A DNA stretch of 13,216 nucleotides. Origin: Bacillota bacterium (lineage in GTDB: Bacteria > Bacillota > Clostridia > Peptostreptococcales > Anaerovoracaceae). The DNA lies in contig JAQXSU010000118.1 of the NCBI GenBank assembly GCA_029219125.1, positions 1-13,216 on the forward strand, given 5' to 3'. The notes beneath the pieces were generated by a model, which saw nothing but the letters and a program-made list of their open reading frames with translations, was not told where the DNA came from and ran no database searches. The position numbers were made by a program, and so were the translations under genes. This document shows, piece after piece, positions 6,402 through 12,654 of the stretch (position 1 is the stretch's first letter; every line of letters begins with the position of its first letter).

Positions 6402-7436
6402 ATGAAAGAACACGATGAAAGAAAAGGCATAAGAAAAGACATAAGAGAGAGGATGCGTGACTGCGGAGAATATTTTGATCCGAATGCAATCCCGCCAGAG
6501 GATCTGATTCCCTATACCGACAGTCTGATTTTCTCACTGGTAATGCGAGATGAGGGAATCTGCCGCGGCGTGCTGCAGGCAATTCTGCCGGAGGAGGATT
6601 TCGGGAAGATCCATATCAAAAGCCCGGAGAACCCACTGTTCGCGGATGACGATGCGGAGCAGGAAACGGAGCAGGAATCTATAAGGGTGGAGACAGAGAA
6701 GACGTTGAAGTACGGCAGGGAGTATCATGGCGTCCGGTTCGATGCGCAGCTTCGTTCCACACGGCGGTGGGCCAGTGTGGAAATGCAGACCTACCGGGAT
6801 CATCTGGGAATGCGGTCGAGGGATTATCATGCCAATATGGATCTGGAAGCGCTGGACGCAGGGGATGATTACAGGAAGCTGCCGCGCTCCTTCGTGATCT
6901 TCATCTGTACATATGATTATCTGAAAGCCGGAGAACCGATGTACCGGTTTCAGTCTTATGATGTGAAAAACCGCTTGCTTCTTGACGATGAGTCGTATAC
7001 AATTATATTAAATACAGCATGTGAACCGGAGAAGGTGCCGGAGGAACTGCGGGCTTTTTTCGCCTATATCAATGACCCGTCCAAGCGGGATGGAAGCTGG
7101 CTGACACAGGCGATCGATGAGCGGGTGAGAAAGTATAACACCACGAAATGGAGGAAGAGGCAGATGACGCTGGAAGAAATGATGAACCAGAGGTTTGACG
7201 CGGGCCGGGAGGAAGGCATCGGGATCGGTCGAGAAGAAGGTATCGGAATCGGCCGGGAAGAAGGCATCGGGATTGGCCGGGAAGAAGGCCGGGAGGAAGG
7301 CGAGGAAAAGCTGAACAGGCTGAACATGCTTCTGATCAGGCAGGAGCGTATGGAGGATCTGAAAAAGGCGGCATCCGATAAGGCATACAGAAGGAAGCTG
7401 TATTGCGAGTTCGGTCTGGATGCAGAGGCAGAATAA
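6402..7436 (+). CDS. Rpn-family PD-(D/E)XK nuclease-like protein (putative transposase family)
   Basis: The product is 344 residues. The N-terminal YTDSLIFSLVMRDEGICRGV followed by LQAILPEEDFGKI matches the pattern at the head of Rpn/TIGR01784 proteins, which are common in multiple copies in Clostridia. A PD-(D/E)XK core is visible: D114 in VRFDAQL and E127-M-Q129 in WASVEMQTY, the usual D...ExQ arrangement. Residues 269-300 are a repeat of REEGIGIG units, followed by a charged helical tail. E. coli RpnA-type relatives are DNA endonucleases that promote RecA-independent recombination; activity here is inferred. It has its own promoter and terminator, and no terminal inverted repeats or target duplications were seen around it, so it is not obviously within a mobile element. 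GGAAGG at 6385-6390 is a somewhat distant ribosome site. Confidence 0.85.
   Translation: MKEHDERKGIRKDIRERMRDCGEYFDPNAIPPEDLIPYTDSLIFSLVMRDEGICRGVLQAILPEEDFGKIHIKSPENPLFADDDAEQETEQESIRVETEKTLKYGREYHGVRFDAQLRSTRRWASVEMQTYRDHLGMRSRDYHANMDLEALDAGDDYRKLPRSFVIFICTYDYLKAGEPMYRFQSYDVKNRLLLDDESYTIILNTACEPEKVPEELRAFFAYINDPSKRDGSWLTQAIDERVRKYNTTKWRKRQMTLEEMMNQRFDAGREEGIGIGREEGIGIGREEGIGIGREEGREEGEEKLNRLNMLLIRQERMEDLKKAASDKAYRRKLYCEFGLDAEAE
7206..7301 (+). repeat. In-frame 24-bp tandem repeat encoding REEGIGIG
   Basis: Three 24-base units (7206-7229, 7230-7253, 7254-7277) encode identical REEGIGIG octapeptides. Two 12-base units encoding REEG follow (7278-7289, 7290-7301). The three full units differ from each other at three to five positions, all of them synonymous. 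Confidence 0.9.
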
Positions 7437-7445
7437 AAATGCAGG

Positions 7446-7477
7446 GAGGATGGCACGAAAGCCGTCCTCTTGTTTTT
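7446..7477 (+). terminator. Terminator after the Rpn-family gene
   Basis: GAGGATGGC (7446-7454) pairs with GCCGTCCTC (7461-7469), with one G-T wobble, across a six-base loop and is followed by TTGTTTTT. Confidence 0.8.
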
Positions 7478-7537
7478 ACAGGATAAGGCAAAGATACGAA
7501 ATCTTCCGGAGCCGGGGTGGCGGGGGTGCGGATTTTG

Positions 7538-7546
7538 TGGTATACT
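7538..7546 (+). promoter_or_regulatory. Extended -10 promoter of the GH25 lysozyme gene
   Basis: TGGTATACT is an extended -10 element (TGn plus TATACT at 7541-7546). The -35 position (TGGCGG, 7518-7523) is poor, as expected for this class. Predicted start is near 7553, leaving a leader of about 100 bases. Confidence 0.55.
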
Positions 7547-7564
7547 GAAAAAGATTGCGATGAA

Positions 7565-7614
7565 AAATCCGTCGAAATGAGAAGAATCATGTGACGGATT
7601 TCGACTCCCGGTCG
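7565..7614 (+). promoter_or_regulatory. Leader with mutually exclusive hairpins before the lysozyme gene
   Basis: AAATCCGTC (7565-7573) can pair with GACGGATTT (7593-7601). GTCGAAAT (7571-7578) can instead pair with ATTTCGAC (7598-7605). The two stems share bases on both sides and cannot form together. A third small stem CGAC/GTCG (7602-7605, 7611-7614) competes with the second. No T-run follows, so this is not a simple terminator; a regulatory role is inference. Confidence 0.4.
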
Positions 7615-7653
7615 TTTTATTTACAGAAGATTCAAAAACAAGGGGGAAAAAGA

Positions 7654-9801
7654 ATGATGAATGCAGGATTTGTGAGGCGGTTTCTGACCACCGGCATGAT
7701 GGCTCTGGTGATTACACTGGCAGCCTTCGCGGTGGTATCGGCAGCCGCCGGCGCAGAAGCCTACGGAAGCACCAGTGTATCACGCTATACGGGGAAGACC
7801 TATACCCACAGCGACACCTTCGGAGATGTTCTGATCGTAGACGGGGTGGATGTATCTTACGTACAGAAGAACAATGTGGACTGGCAGCAGGCCAAGGCGG
7901 ACGGCATCGATGTGGCCATCATCCGGGTAGGGGCCCGGGGATACGGGGATGCCGGCAAACTGATCGAAGATGACTATTATAAAGAAAATTTCCAGAAGGC
8001 GAAAGATGCAGGTCTTCTGGTGGGCGCATATTTCTTTTCGCAGGCCCTGGATGAACTGGAGGCCTATGCGGAAGCCAATTACACGCTGAAACTGCTGGAC
8101 GGCATCCAGCTGGATCTGCCGGTATACATGGACTACGAATTTGCCGGAGGCAGCTCCGGCCGTCTGACCAAGGCCAACCTGCCAAAGTCTCAGATGACGG
8201 CCAATGCAGTGAAATTCTGCGAAACCATCGAAGCGTCGGGCATTTACAAGGCAGGCTTTTATGCCAACCGGAATTTCCTGAAAAATACCGTGGACGGTGA
8301 GCTGATCAGCAGCCGCTGGCCGGTATGGGTGGCACAGTATAACACCAGTACAGACTATGGCAATGCCTACCACATGTGGCAGTACACTTCGGGCGGCAGC
8401 ATTGCAGGCTACAGCGGCCGTGTGGATACAAATTTTATGTATCTGCCGAAAAGCACCGCAGCCACCAGCATCCTTTCTCTGGCGGAAAGTACAGTGTCCA
8501 TCATCGGAAATTCCACGTTTACATACAGCGACGGGATTTTGCATAAGCCGATGATCCGCGTGACGCAGTACGGACTTTCTCTGATTGAAGGCGTGGATTA
8601 TAAAGTCCATTATCTGAAAAACTCCCAGGCGGGCACCGGCTATGTGATGGTTTCCGGCATGGGAAGCTATACCGACTATAAGCTGGTTCCGTTCACCATT
8701 CAGCCGTCATCCAATCTGTATGGCATTACCGTAGACCGGATCCTGAATAAATACTATACCGGTTCGCCGCGGGTACCGTCTTCCATTACGGTCCGTGATG
8801 CGGACGGCAGCGTGCTGGTGGAAGGTGTGGATTATACGTTTACCGTGCGGGATGCCACGGAGGTGGGAACGGCCACGGTGACCATTACGTTCATGGGCAA
8901 CCGTACCGGTACCATGACCACCACCTACAAAATCCTTCCGACGGGACAAACTCTCACGTCGGAGAAAACGGTGTATGAGGTTTCCGTGGGTGATGCGCCT
9001 TTCACACTGACGGGGATTCAGCAGACAGGCAACGGCAAGCTGTCCTACACCTCCTCCAATCCGGAGGTGGCAACCGTCACCAGCAGCGGCAAGGTGACCA
9101 TCGTCGGCGCAGGAACTGCGGTGATTACCGTCAAGGCAGCCGCCACTGCAGAATATAAGGAAGCCACGCTGGATATCACGGTCAATGTGACCCAGCCGCC
9201 GCAGATGATTTACACGAAAGAGGATTCCTATACCCTGAAGAGACTGAGCATGTCCTTTTTCCTGGGTGCGGAAACGGATACAGGTACTGAGGTGACTTAT
9301 GAGACCACAGATCCTTCCGTTGCCGTGGTACGTGCAGACGGCCGGGTGACCCTCATGGGACCGGGAACGGCAGAAATCATCATCACTGCACCGGCCAATG
9401 GAATCTACGGTGCAGCGGAGAAGCGGATTCCGATTACAGTGACAGACATGGAGGAAGAGGAATACGCACAACGTTTCGAGACCCTGAAGGAAGGCATTGA
9501 AAACACCCGCGTGGTACTGCTGAAAGCATATCCTGAGAAGAACAAGGTGAAGCTGACCTGGAAAAAATCCAACTCCGGATATGCGGTGGAGGCCTTCCAG
9601 ATCTGGCGTTCTCAGAAGAAGTCCAGCGGCTACATCAAGATCTTTACCACAGCAACCGGATCCCGTAAATACTACATCAATTCGAAAGACGTGGAGCCGG
9701 GTCAGACCTACTGGTACAAGGTTCGCGGTGTCCGCAGCCTGGAAGGAAAGCTGGTCTACACCGACTTCGTGAAGATTCAGGTGACCACGCCGAAGAAATA
9801 G
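7654..9801 (+). CDS. Secreted GH25 lysozyme with Ig-like and Fn3-like modules
   Basis: From the ATG at 7654, behind AGGGGG, the product is 715 residues. A GTG 63 bases upstream is in frame but would put 21 polar residues before the signal peptide. Residues 1-36 are a signal peptide ending in an AAAGAEA cleavage region. Residues about 62-268 are a GH25 muramidase domain: D66 in DGVDVSYVQ, D160-Y-E162 in the VYMDYEFA strand, and WVAQYNTS then HMWQYTSGG. GH25 enzymes cut the MurNAc-GlcNAc bond of peptidoglycan. Two beta-sandwich modules (about 279-349 and 350-428), two bacterial Ig-like Big_2-type modules (about 429-512 and 513-596, with SSNPEVATVTSSGKVTIVGAG) and an Fn3-like end (about 610-715) follow. 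No LPXTG or transmembrane anchor is present, so it is secreted or held non-covalently. No holin or phage genes are nearby, so a role in cell-wall turnover or attack on other bacteria is likelier than phage lysis. Confidence 0.92.
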   Translation: MMNAGFVRRFLTTGMMALVITLAAFAVVSAAAGAEAYGSTSVSRYTGKTYTHSDTFGDVLIVDGVDVSYVQKNNVDWQQAKADGIDVAIIRVGARGYGDAGKLIEDDYYKENFQKAKDAGLLVGAYFFSQALDELEAYAEANYTLKLLDGIQLDLPVYMDYEFAGGSSGRLTKANLPKSQMTANAVKFCETIEASGIYKAGFYANRNFLKNTVDGELISSRWPVWVAQYNTSTDYGNAYHMWQYTSGGSIAGYSGRVDTNFMYLPKSTAATSILSLAESTVSIIGNSTFTYSDGILHKPMIRVTQYGLSLIEGVDYKVHYLKNSQAGTGYVMVSGMGSYTDYKLVPFTIQPSSNLYGITVDRILNKYYTGSPRVPSSITVRDADGSVLVEGVDYTFTVRDATEVGTATVTITFMGNRTGTMTTTYKILPTGQTLTSEKTVYEVSVGDAPFTLTGIQQTGNGKLSYTSSNPEVATVTSSGKVTIVGAGTAVITVKAAATAEYKEATLDITVNVTQPPQMIYTKEDSYTLKRLSMSFFLGAETDTGTEVTYETTDPSVAVVRADGRVTLMGPGTAEIIITAPANGIYGAAEKRIPITVTDMEEEEYAQRFETLKEGIENTRVVLLKAYPEKNKVKLTWKKSNSGYAVEAFQIWRSQKKSSGYIKIFTTATGSRKYYINSKDVEPGQTYWYKVRGVRSLEGKLVYTDFVKIQVTTPKK

Positions 9802-9840
9802 CAGCAGAATACAGTAGAATATAACAGAATATAGCATAGA

Positions 9841-9871
9841 AAAAGTCCGACATTGCTGCCGGACTTTTTTC
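9841..9871. terminator. Bidirectional terminator between the GH25 and PLP-enzyme genes
   Basis: AAAAAGTCCG (9841-9850) pairs with CGGACTTTTT (9861-9870), plus one more T. The A-run on the left gives a T-run on the minus strand, so the hairpin serves both convergent genes. Confidence 0.85.
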
Positions 9872-9881
9872 ATGGAAAGAA

Positions 9882-10919
9882 TTACTCGATCACGTGCATG
9901 TACTGATCCCGTTCTTTTTCGATTTCGATGCGGTGGAACGGGGTGGAGATGCCAGGGCTGCCGCCGGTGTGGACGAAGATGACTTTTTCGCCCTGTTCAA
10001 TGCGGCCGGACTTCACCATTTCCAGCAGACCTGCGAAAGCTTTACCGGTGTAGCAAGGATCCAGAATCAAAGCTTCCTTTTCCGCCATGTAGTACATGGC
10101 ATCCCGGACTTCCTTTACCGGATTGTTGTAAGCACCCCGGTCGTAGTCGCTGATCACGTCATAGTCTTCCGCATGAAGCTCCAGCGGAAGCTCGCTGCCG
10201 AAGTAGTGTTTGATCCGGTCGAAATAGTCCATGGCGTAAGCGGTCAGACCGTTCGGCTTCGGAGAAATGCCGATACCGGTCAGGTGCATCGGCAGGTTTT
10301 CATTGTGGATGCCCACCTGCAGACCCATGTAGGTGCCCATGCTTCCGATCGGGCAGATGACACGGCAGCCTTCCAGACCCATTTCCTTTACCTGTCCGGC
10401 CAGTTCTACTGCACATTCGTAGTAACCCAGAATACCCAGTTCGTTGGAGCCGCCTACCGGAATATAGTAGACCTTTTCGCCTTTGGCTTCTTCTGCAGCC
10501 TTCACTTCTGCCACAGTCATGTCGAACAGTTCACCTTCCGTATGTACATCATCCGGCTTTTTCAGATATACATCGCAGCCCATCATGCCGTCCAGCAGCA
10601 GGTTGGCAGACAGCTCGCCCGGATACGGATCCACCGCCACGATGGCGCCCCGCATGCCGTATTTTCTTGCCACAGCCATGGTGAGACGGCCGTGGTTTGT
10701 CTGTGCACCGCCCACGGTCAGCAGGAAGGTGGCACCCTGATCCTGTGCATCCTTCAGCAGGTATTCCAGCTTCCGCAGCTTGTTTCCGCCCATGGCCAGC
10801 GGTGTCAGATCATCCCGCTTGATGTACAGTTCGATGCCCAGATCCTTTGAGATATTCGGCAGATACTCCAGCGGCGTCGGCAGATGGAGCATGCTGACTT
10901 TTTCGTGTCCTAATAACAT
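9882..10919 (-). CDS. D-cysteine desulfhydrase / ACC deaminase family PLP enzyme
   Basis: The 345-residue product has the fold-type II PLP enzyme pattern: RDDLTPLAMGGNKLRKLEYL with K47 as the likely Schiff-base lysine, the substrate loop QTNHGR (73-78), and HTGGSPG near the end. DPCYTGKA supplies the conserved tyrosine/threonine region. Length and order match D-cysteine desulfhydrase, which converts D-cysteine to pyruvate, H2S and ammonia; the same family includes ACC deaminase. The loop has Thr74 where E. coli D-cysteine desulfhydrase and ACC deaminase have Ser, so the exact substrate is uncertain and no gene symbol is given. A GAGGAGG ribosome site lies seven bases before the ATG. It is monocistronic and divergent from the 11018 operon. 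Confidence 0.85.
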   Translation of the reverse strand: MLLGHEKVSMLHLPTPLEYLPNISKDLGIELYIKRDDLTPLAMGGNKLRKLEYLLKDAQDQGATFLLTVGGAQTNHGRLTMAVARKYGMRGAIVAVDPYPGELSANLLLDGMMGCDVYLKKPDDVHTEGELFDMTVAEVKAAEEAKGEKVYYIPVGGSNELGILGYYECAVELAGQVKEMGLEGCRVICPIGSMGTYMGLQVGIHNENLPMHLTGIGISPKPNGLTAYAMDYFDRIKHYFGSELPLELHAEDYDVISDYDRGAYNNPVKEVRDAMYYMAEKEALILDPCYTGKAFAGLLEMVKSGRIEQGEKVIFVHTGGSPGISTPFHRIEIEKERDQYMHVIE

Positions 10920-10948
10920 TATAACAACCTCCTCGAGCAGTTGAATTT

Positions 10949-10992
10949 TTCTGTTTCCATTTTAACATATTAATGGTAAAATAGAAACAGAA
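10949..10992. promoter_or_regulatory. 44-bp near-perfect palindrome forming symmetric divergent promoters
   Basis: The left arm TTCTGTTTC-C-ATTTTA-A-CAT (10949-10968) mirrors ATG-G-TAAAAT-A-GAAACAGAA (10973-10992), with only two mismatched pairs in 20-base arms and ATTA at the centre. Plus strand: TGG-TAAAAT (extended -10, hexamer 10977-10982), 17-base spacer, TTTCCA -35 (10954-10959). Minus strand: TGT-TAAAAT (hexamer 10959-10964), 17-base spacer, TTTCTA -35 (10982-10987). Each -35 touches or overlaps the other promoter's -10, so the two should compete or share a regulator. Confidence 0.75.
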
Positions 10993-11017
10993 GTTTTAAA
11001 TTTAAGGAGGACTGATT

Positions 11018-11326
11018 ATGGCTTTTATGGACAAACTGGGACAGATTGCAAATAAAGTAGGCGACGTGGCAGGGGATACTCTGGACTACGGCAAGGCCAA
11101 AGGAAAAATCGTCCTGGAAAAAGGAAAAATCAAAGACGTGAAGGAAGCGATGGGCGCCTATGTTTATGAGACGATGAAGGCAGGCGGACATCCGGATATG
11201 GAACGGCTGCAGGCATTTTGCGCAGAGATCGACGGGCACATGGCAGAAATCGAAAAGCTGGAAGCCGATGCAAAGCAGAGCGGACAGGATATCTCCGACG
11301 CCTTTGACGGAGGAGAAAAAGAATGA
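11018..11326 (+). CDS. Small helical protein of unknown function
   Basis: The product is 102 residues behind a perfect AAGGAGG site. The sequence is charged and predicted helical: an N-terminal MDKLGQIANKVGDVAGDTLD segment, then a lysine-rich GKAKGKIVLEKGKIKDVKEA stretch and YVYETMKAGG. This resembles the N-terminal part of small clostridial proteins that often end in a zinc ribbon, but no CxxC pair is present here, only one cysteine. There is no signal peptide or transmembrane helix. Its stop overlaps the start of the DUF554 gene (ATGA), so the two are translationally coupled and probably act together or near the membrane. No function can be assigned. Confidence 0.8.
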   Translation: MAFMDKLGQIANKVGDVAGDTLDYGKAKGKIVLEKGKIKDVKEAMGAYVYETMKAGGHPDMERLQAFCAEIDGHMAEIEKLEADAKQSGQDISDAFDGGEKE

Positions 11327-12003
11327 TCGGAGTGCTGGTAAACACACTCACCGTTATCGTTGGCAGTACCATCGGCCTGCTGTTCCGGAAGCTGATTCCG
11401 GAGCAGTGGACCGACTTTATTATGAAGGGGATTGCGCTGTGCACCCTCTATATCGGCATCGACGGCGCCCTGGAGGGAACCAATACGCTGGTGACCATCA
11501 TTTCCATCGCAGTGGGTGCATTGATCGGAGCCGCACTGGATCTGGATGAAAAGCTGAACCGCTTCGCTTCCGGACTGGAAAACCGGTTTAAGAAAGAGGG
11601 CGATGGACCGACCATCGCGGAGGGCTTTGTCACTGCCAGCCTGCTGTTCTGTGTGGGAGCCATGACCATCGTGGGATCCCTGCAGGCAGGGCTTACCGGG
11701 GACAACACCATGCTGTACACCAAGGCGACGCTGGACTTTATCTCTTCGCTGATCTTCGCAGCATCCCTGGGCATCGGGGTTTTGTTTGCGGCGGCCTTCG
11801 TGCTGGTGTTTCAGGGTGCCATCGTACTGGTGGCGCAGGCGGTTTCCCCGTTTCTCACCGATTATGTGGTATCTGAGATGACCTGCGCAGGCTCGATTCT
11901 GATCATCGCCCTGGGGCTCAACATCCTTGGGGTGACCAATCTGAAGGTGATGAACTTCCTGCCGGCCATCTTCCTGCCGATTGTGCTGTGTCTGTTTATG
12001 TAA
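11323..12003 (+). CDS. DUF554 (YqgA/YdfK-like) membrane protein
   Basis: The product is 226 residues, the usual family length, with about six hydrophobic helices. The N-terminal MIGVLVNTLTVIVGSTIGLL, the central AEGFVTASLLFCVGAMTIVG followed by SLQAGLTGD, and the C-terminal GLNILGVTNLKVMNFLPAIF are typical of DUF554. It sits in the cytoplasmic membrane, and its transported substrate, if any, is not established. Its ATG overlaps the stop of the upstream small gene, with a GGAGGAG ribosome site inside that gene. It ends the operon at a two-way terminator. Confidence 0.9.
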   Translation: MIGVLVNTLTVIVGSTIGLLFRKLIPEQWTDFIMKGIALCTLYIGIDGALEGTNTLVTIISIAVGALIGAALDLDEKLNRFASGLENRFKKEGDGPTIAEGFVTASLLFCVGAMTIVGSLQAGLTGDNTMLYTKATLDFISSLIFAASLGIGVLFAAAFVLVFQGAIVLVAQAVSPFLTDYVVSEMTCAGSILIIALGLNILGVTNLKVMNFLPAIFLPIVLCLFM

Positions 12004-12012
12004 AATAAAAAG

Positions 12013-12064
12013 GGCCGCGGTCCGGTGCGCTTCCCATGGAGGGGATTGCCGGATGCGGCCTTTT
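12013..12064. terminator. Bidirectional terminator between the DUF554 and zinc-ribbon genes
   Basis: GGCCGC (12013-12018) pairs with GCGGCC (12055-12060), TCCGG (12021-12025) with CCGGA (12049-12053), and TCCC with GGGA at the tip, followed by TTTT (12061-12064). On the minus strand the hairpin is followed by a T-rich run from the A-rich bases at 12002-12011, so it can serve both convergent genes. Confidence 0.75.
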
Positions 12065-12099
12065 CTGTCTGATTTGTTCTGTGATACCACACCTTGGCA

Positions 12100-12489
12100 T
12101 CATACTTTTTTCTCAAACACGTTGTGGCAGCGGCTGCAGGTGACGCGGATCTTTCCGCGGCCCTTCGGCGCGCGGAGGGTCTGGCCGCAGCCCGGGCATT
12201 TGAAGTAGCGGAAATGCTTGTAGTCCCGCTGCCGCCACGCCTGAATCTTGCTGCCGACATAAGTAACGTACCAGTTATTTTCTTCCTGCCGCTTCACCAG
12301 ATTGCGGGAAAGGGCACGGTAGTATGCGTAGACCATGATCAGAAGACCGAGGGTGGACAGAATGTCCTTCGGAATGAAAATATCCAGAAGGATCAGAATC
12401 AGGGCCAGAATCATCAGATCCCGGCTGAACAGGTCGAAACCCCGCCGCCCCATCATAAACTGTGTCATCTTGTACTGAAATTTGTTCAT
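12100..12489 (-). CDS. Small membrane protein with C-terminal zinc ribbon
   Basis: The product is 129 residues. Two hydrophobic helices lie at about residues 24-60 (LMILALILILLDIFI, then LSTLGLLIMVYAYYRAL). A basic linker follows, then a zinc ribbon with C98-P-G-C101 and C118-S-R-C121. The N-terminal MMGRRGFDLFSRDLM followed by a two-helix anchor and LSRN..KRQEEN is a recurring clostridial pattern that I recognise only as an uncharacterised family. Both helices as a hairpin would leave the ribbon in the cytoplasm. A GGAAGGG site lies close to the ATG, and the gene has its own promoter. Function unknown. Confidence 0.82.
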   Translation of the reverse strand: MNKFQYKMTQFMMGRRGFDLFSRDLMILALILILLDIFIPKDILSTLGLLIMVYAYYRALSRNLVKRQEENNWYVTYVGSKIQAWRQRDYKHFRYFKCPGCGQTLRAPKGRGKIRVTCSRCHNVFEKKV

Positions 12490-12528
12490 ACCCTTCCGGT
12501 CACTCCTTCGTTTTTTCGCTTACTATCT

Positions 12529-12557
12529 ATTTTAGTCAGCAGGGGACCGAAAGTCAA
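12529..12557 (-). promoter_or_regulatory. Promoter of the zinc-ribbon membrane protein gene
   Basis: On the minus strand TTGACT (12552-12557), a 17-base spacer and TAAAAT (12529-12534) lie 40 bases before the start codon. The gene is therefore transcribed independently of the UPF0210 gene upstream. Confidence 0.75.
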
Positions 12558-12590
12558 CGGAATCCAGAACAATCCACTAAATCTTCGCTA

Positions 12591-12654
12591 ATTCTTCAAA
12601 CTTGGCCGATTCCTCAAACTCGGCAATTCTTCAAACAAGGTCAGTTCTTCAGAC
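12591..12654 (-). repeat. Degenerate 18-bp tandem repeat at the 3' end of the UPF0210 gene
   Basis: Four copies of the core ATTCTTCAAAC (plus strand) start at 12591, 12609, 12626 and 12644, spaced 18, 17 and 18 bases. The copy at 12644-12654 lies in the coding end of the UPF0210 gene (it covers Ser-Leu-Lys-Asn just before the stop at 12641-12643); the others lie in the intergenic region. On the minus strand the core reads GTyTGAAGAAy. Confidence 0.7.

Noticed and set aside
6402..7436. Rpn-family gene as part of an inserted transposon
   Set aside because: No terminal inverted repeats, no target-site duplication and no DDE transposase; it has its own promoter and terminator and base composition like its neighbours.
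7654..9801. GH25 gene as a prophage endolysin
   Set aside because: It has a signal peptide and long Ig-like tail, and no holin, tail or integrase gene is nearby.
8707..9873. A 388-codon minus-strand open frame opposite the Ig-like modules of the lysozyme
   Set aside because: Its His/Arg/Cys-rich translation has no family pattern; it is a shadow of the plus-strand codon bias, and it would start inside a coding gene without a promoter or ribosome site.
9894..10850. A 318-codon plus-strand open frame opposite the PLP-enzyme gene
   Set aside because: It is antisense to a clearly recognisable enzyme, has low-complexity composition rich in His, Phe and Val with no known motif, and lacks a ribosome site. 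The minus-strand frame has conserved PLP motifs.
12591..12654. Possible CRISPR array
   Set aside because: The repeats are only about 11 conserved bases with 6-7-base gaps, degenerate, and one copy lies in a coding region. There are no cas genes in the window.
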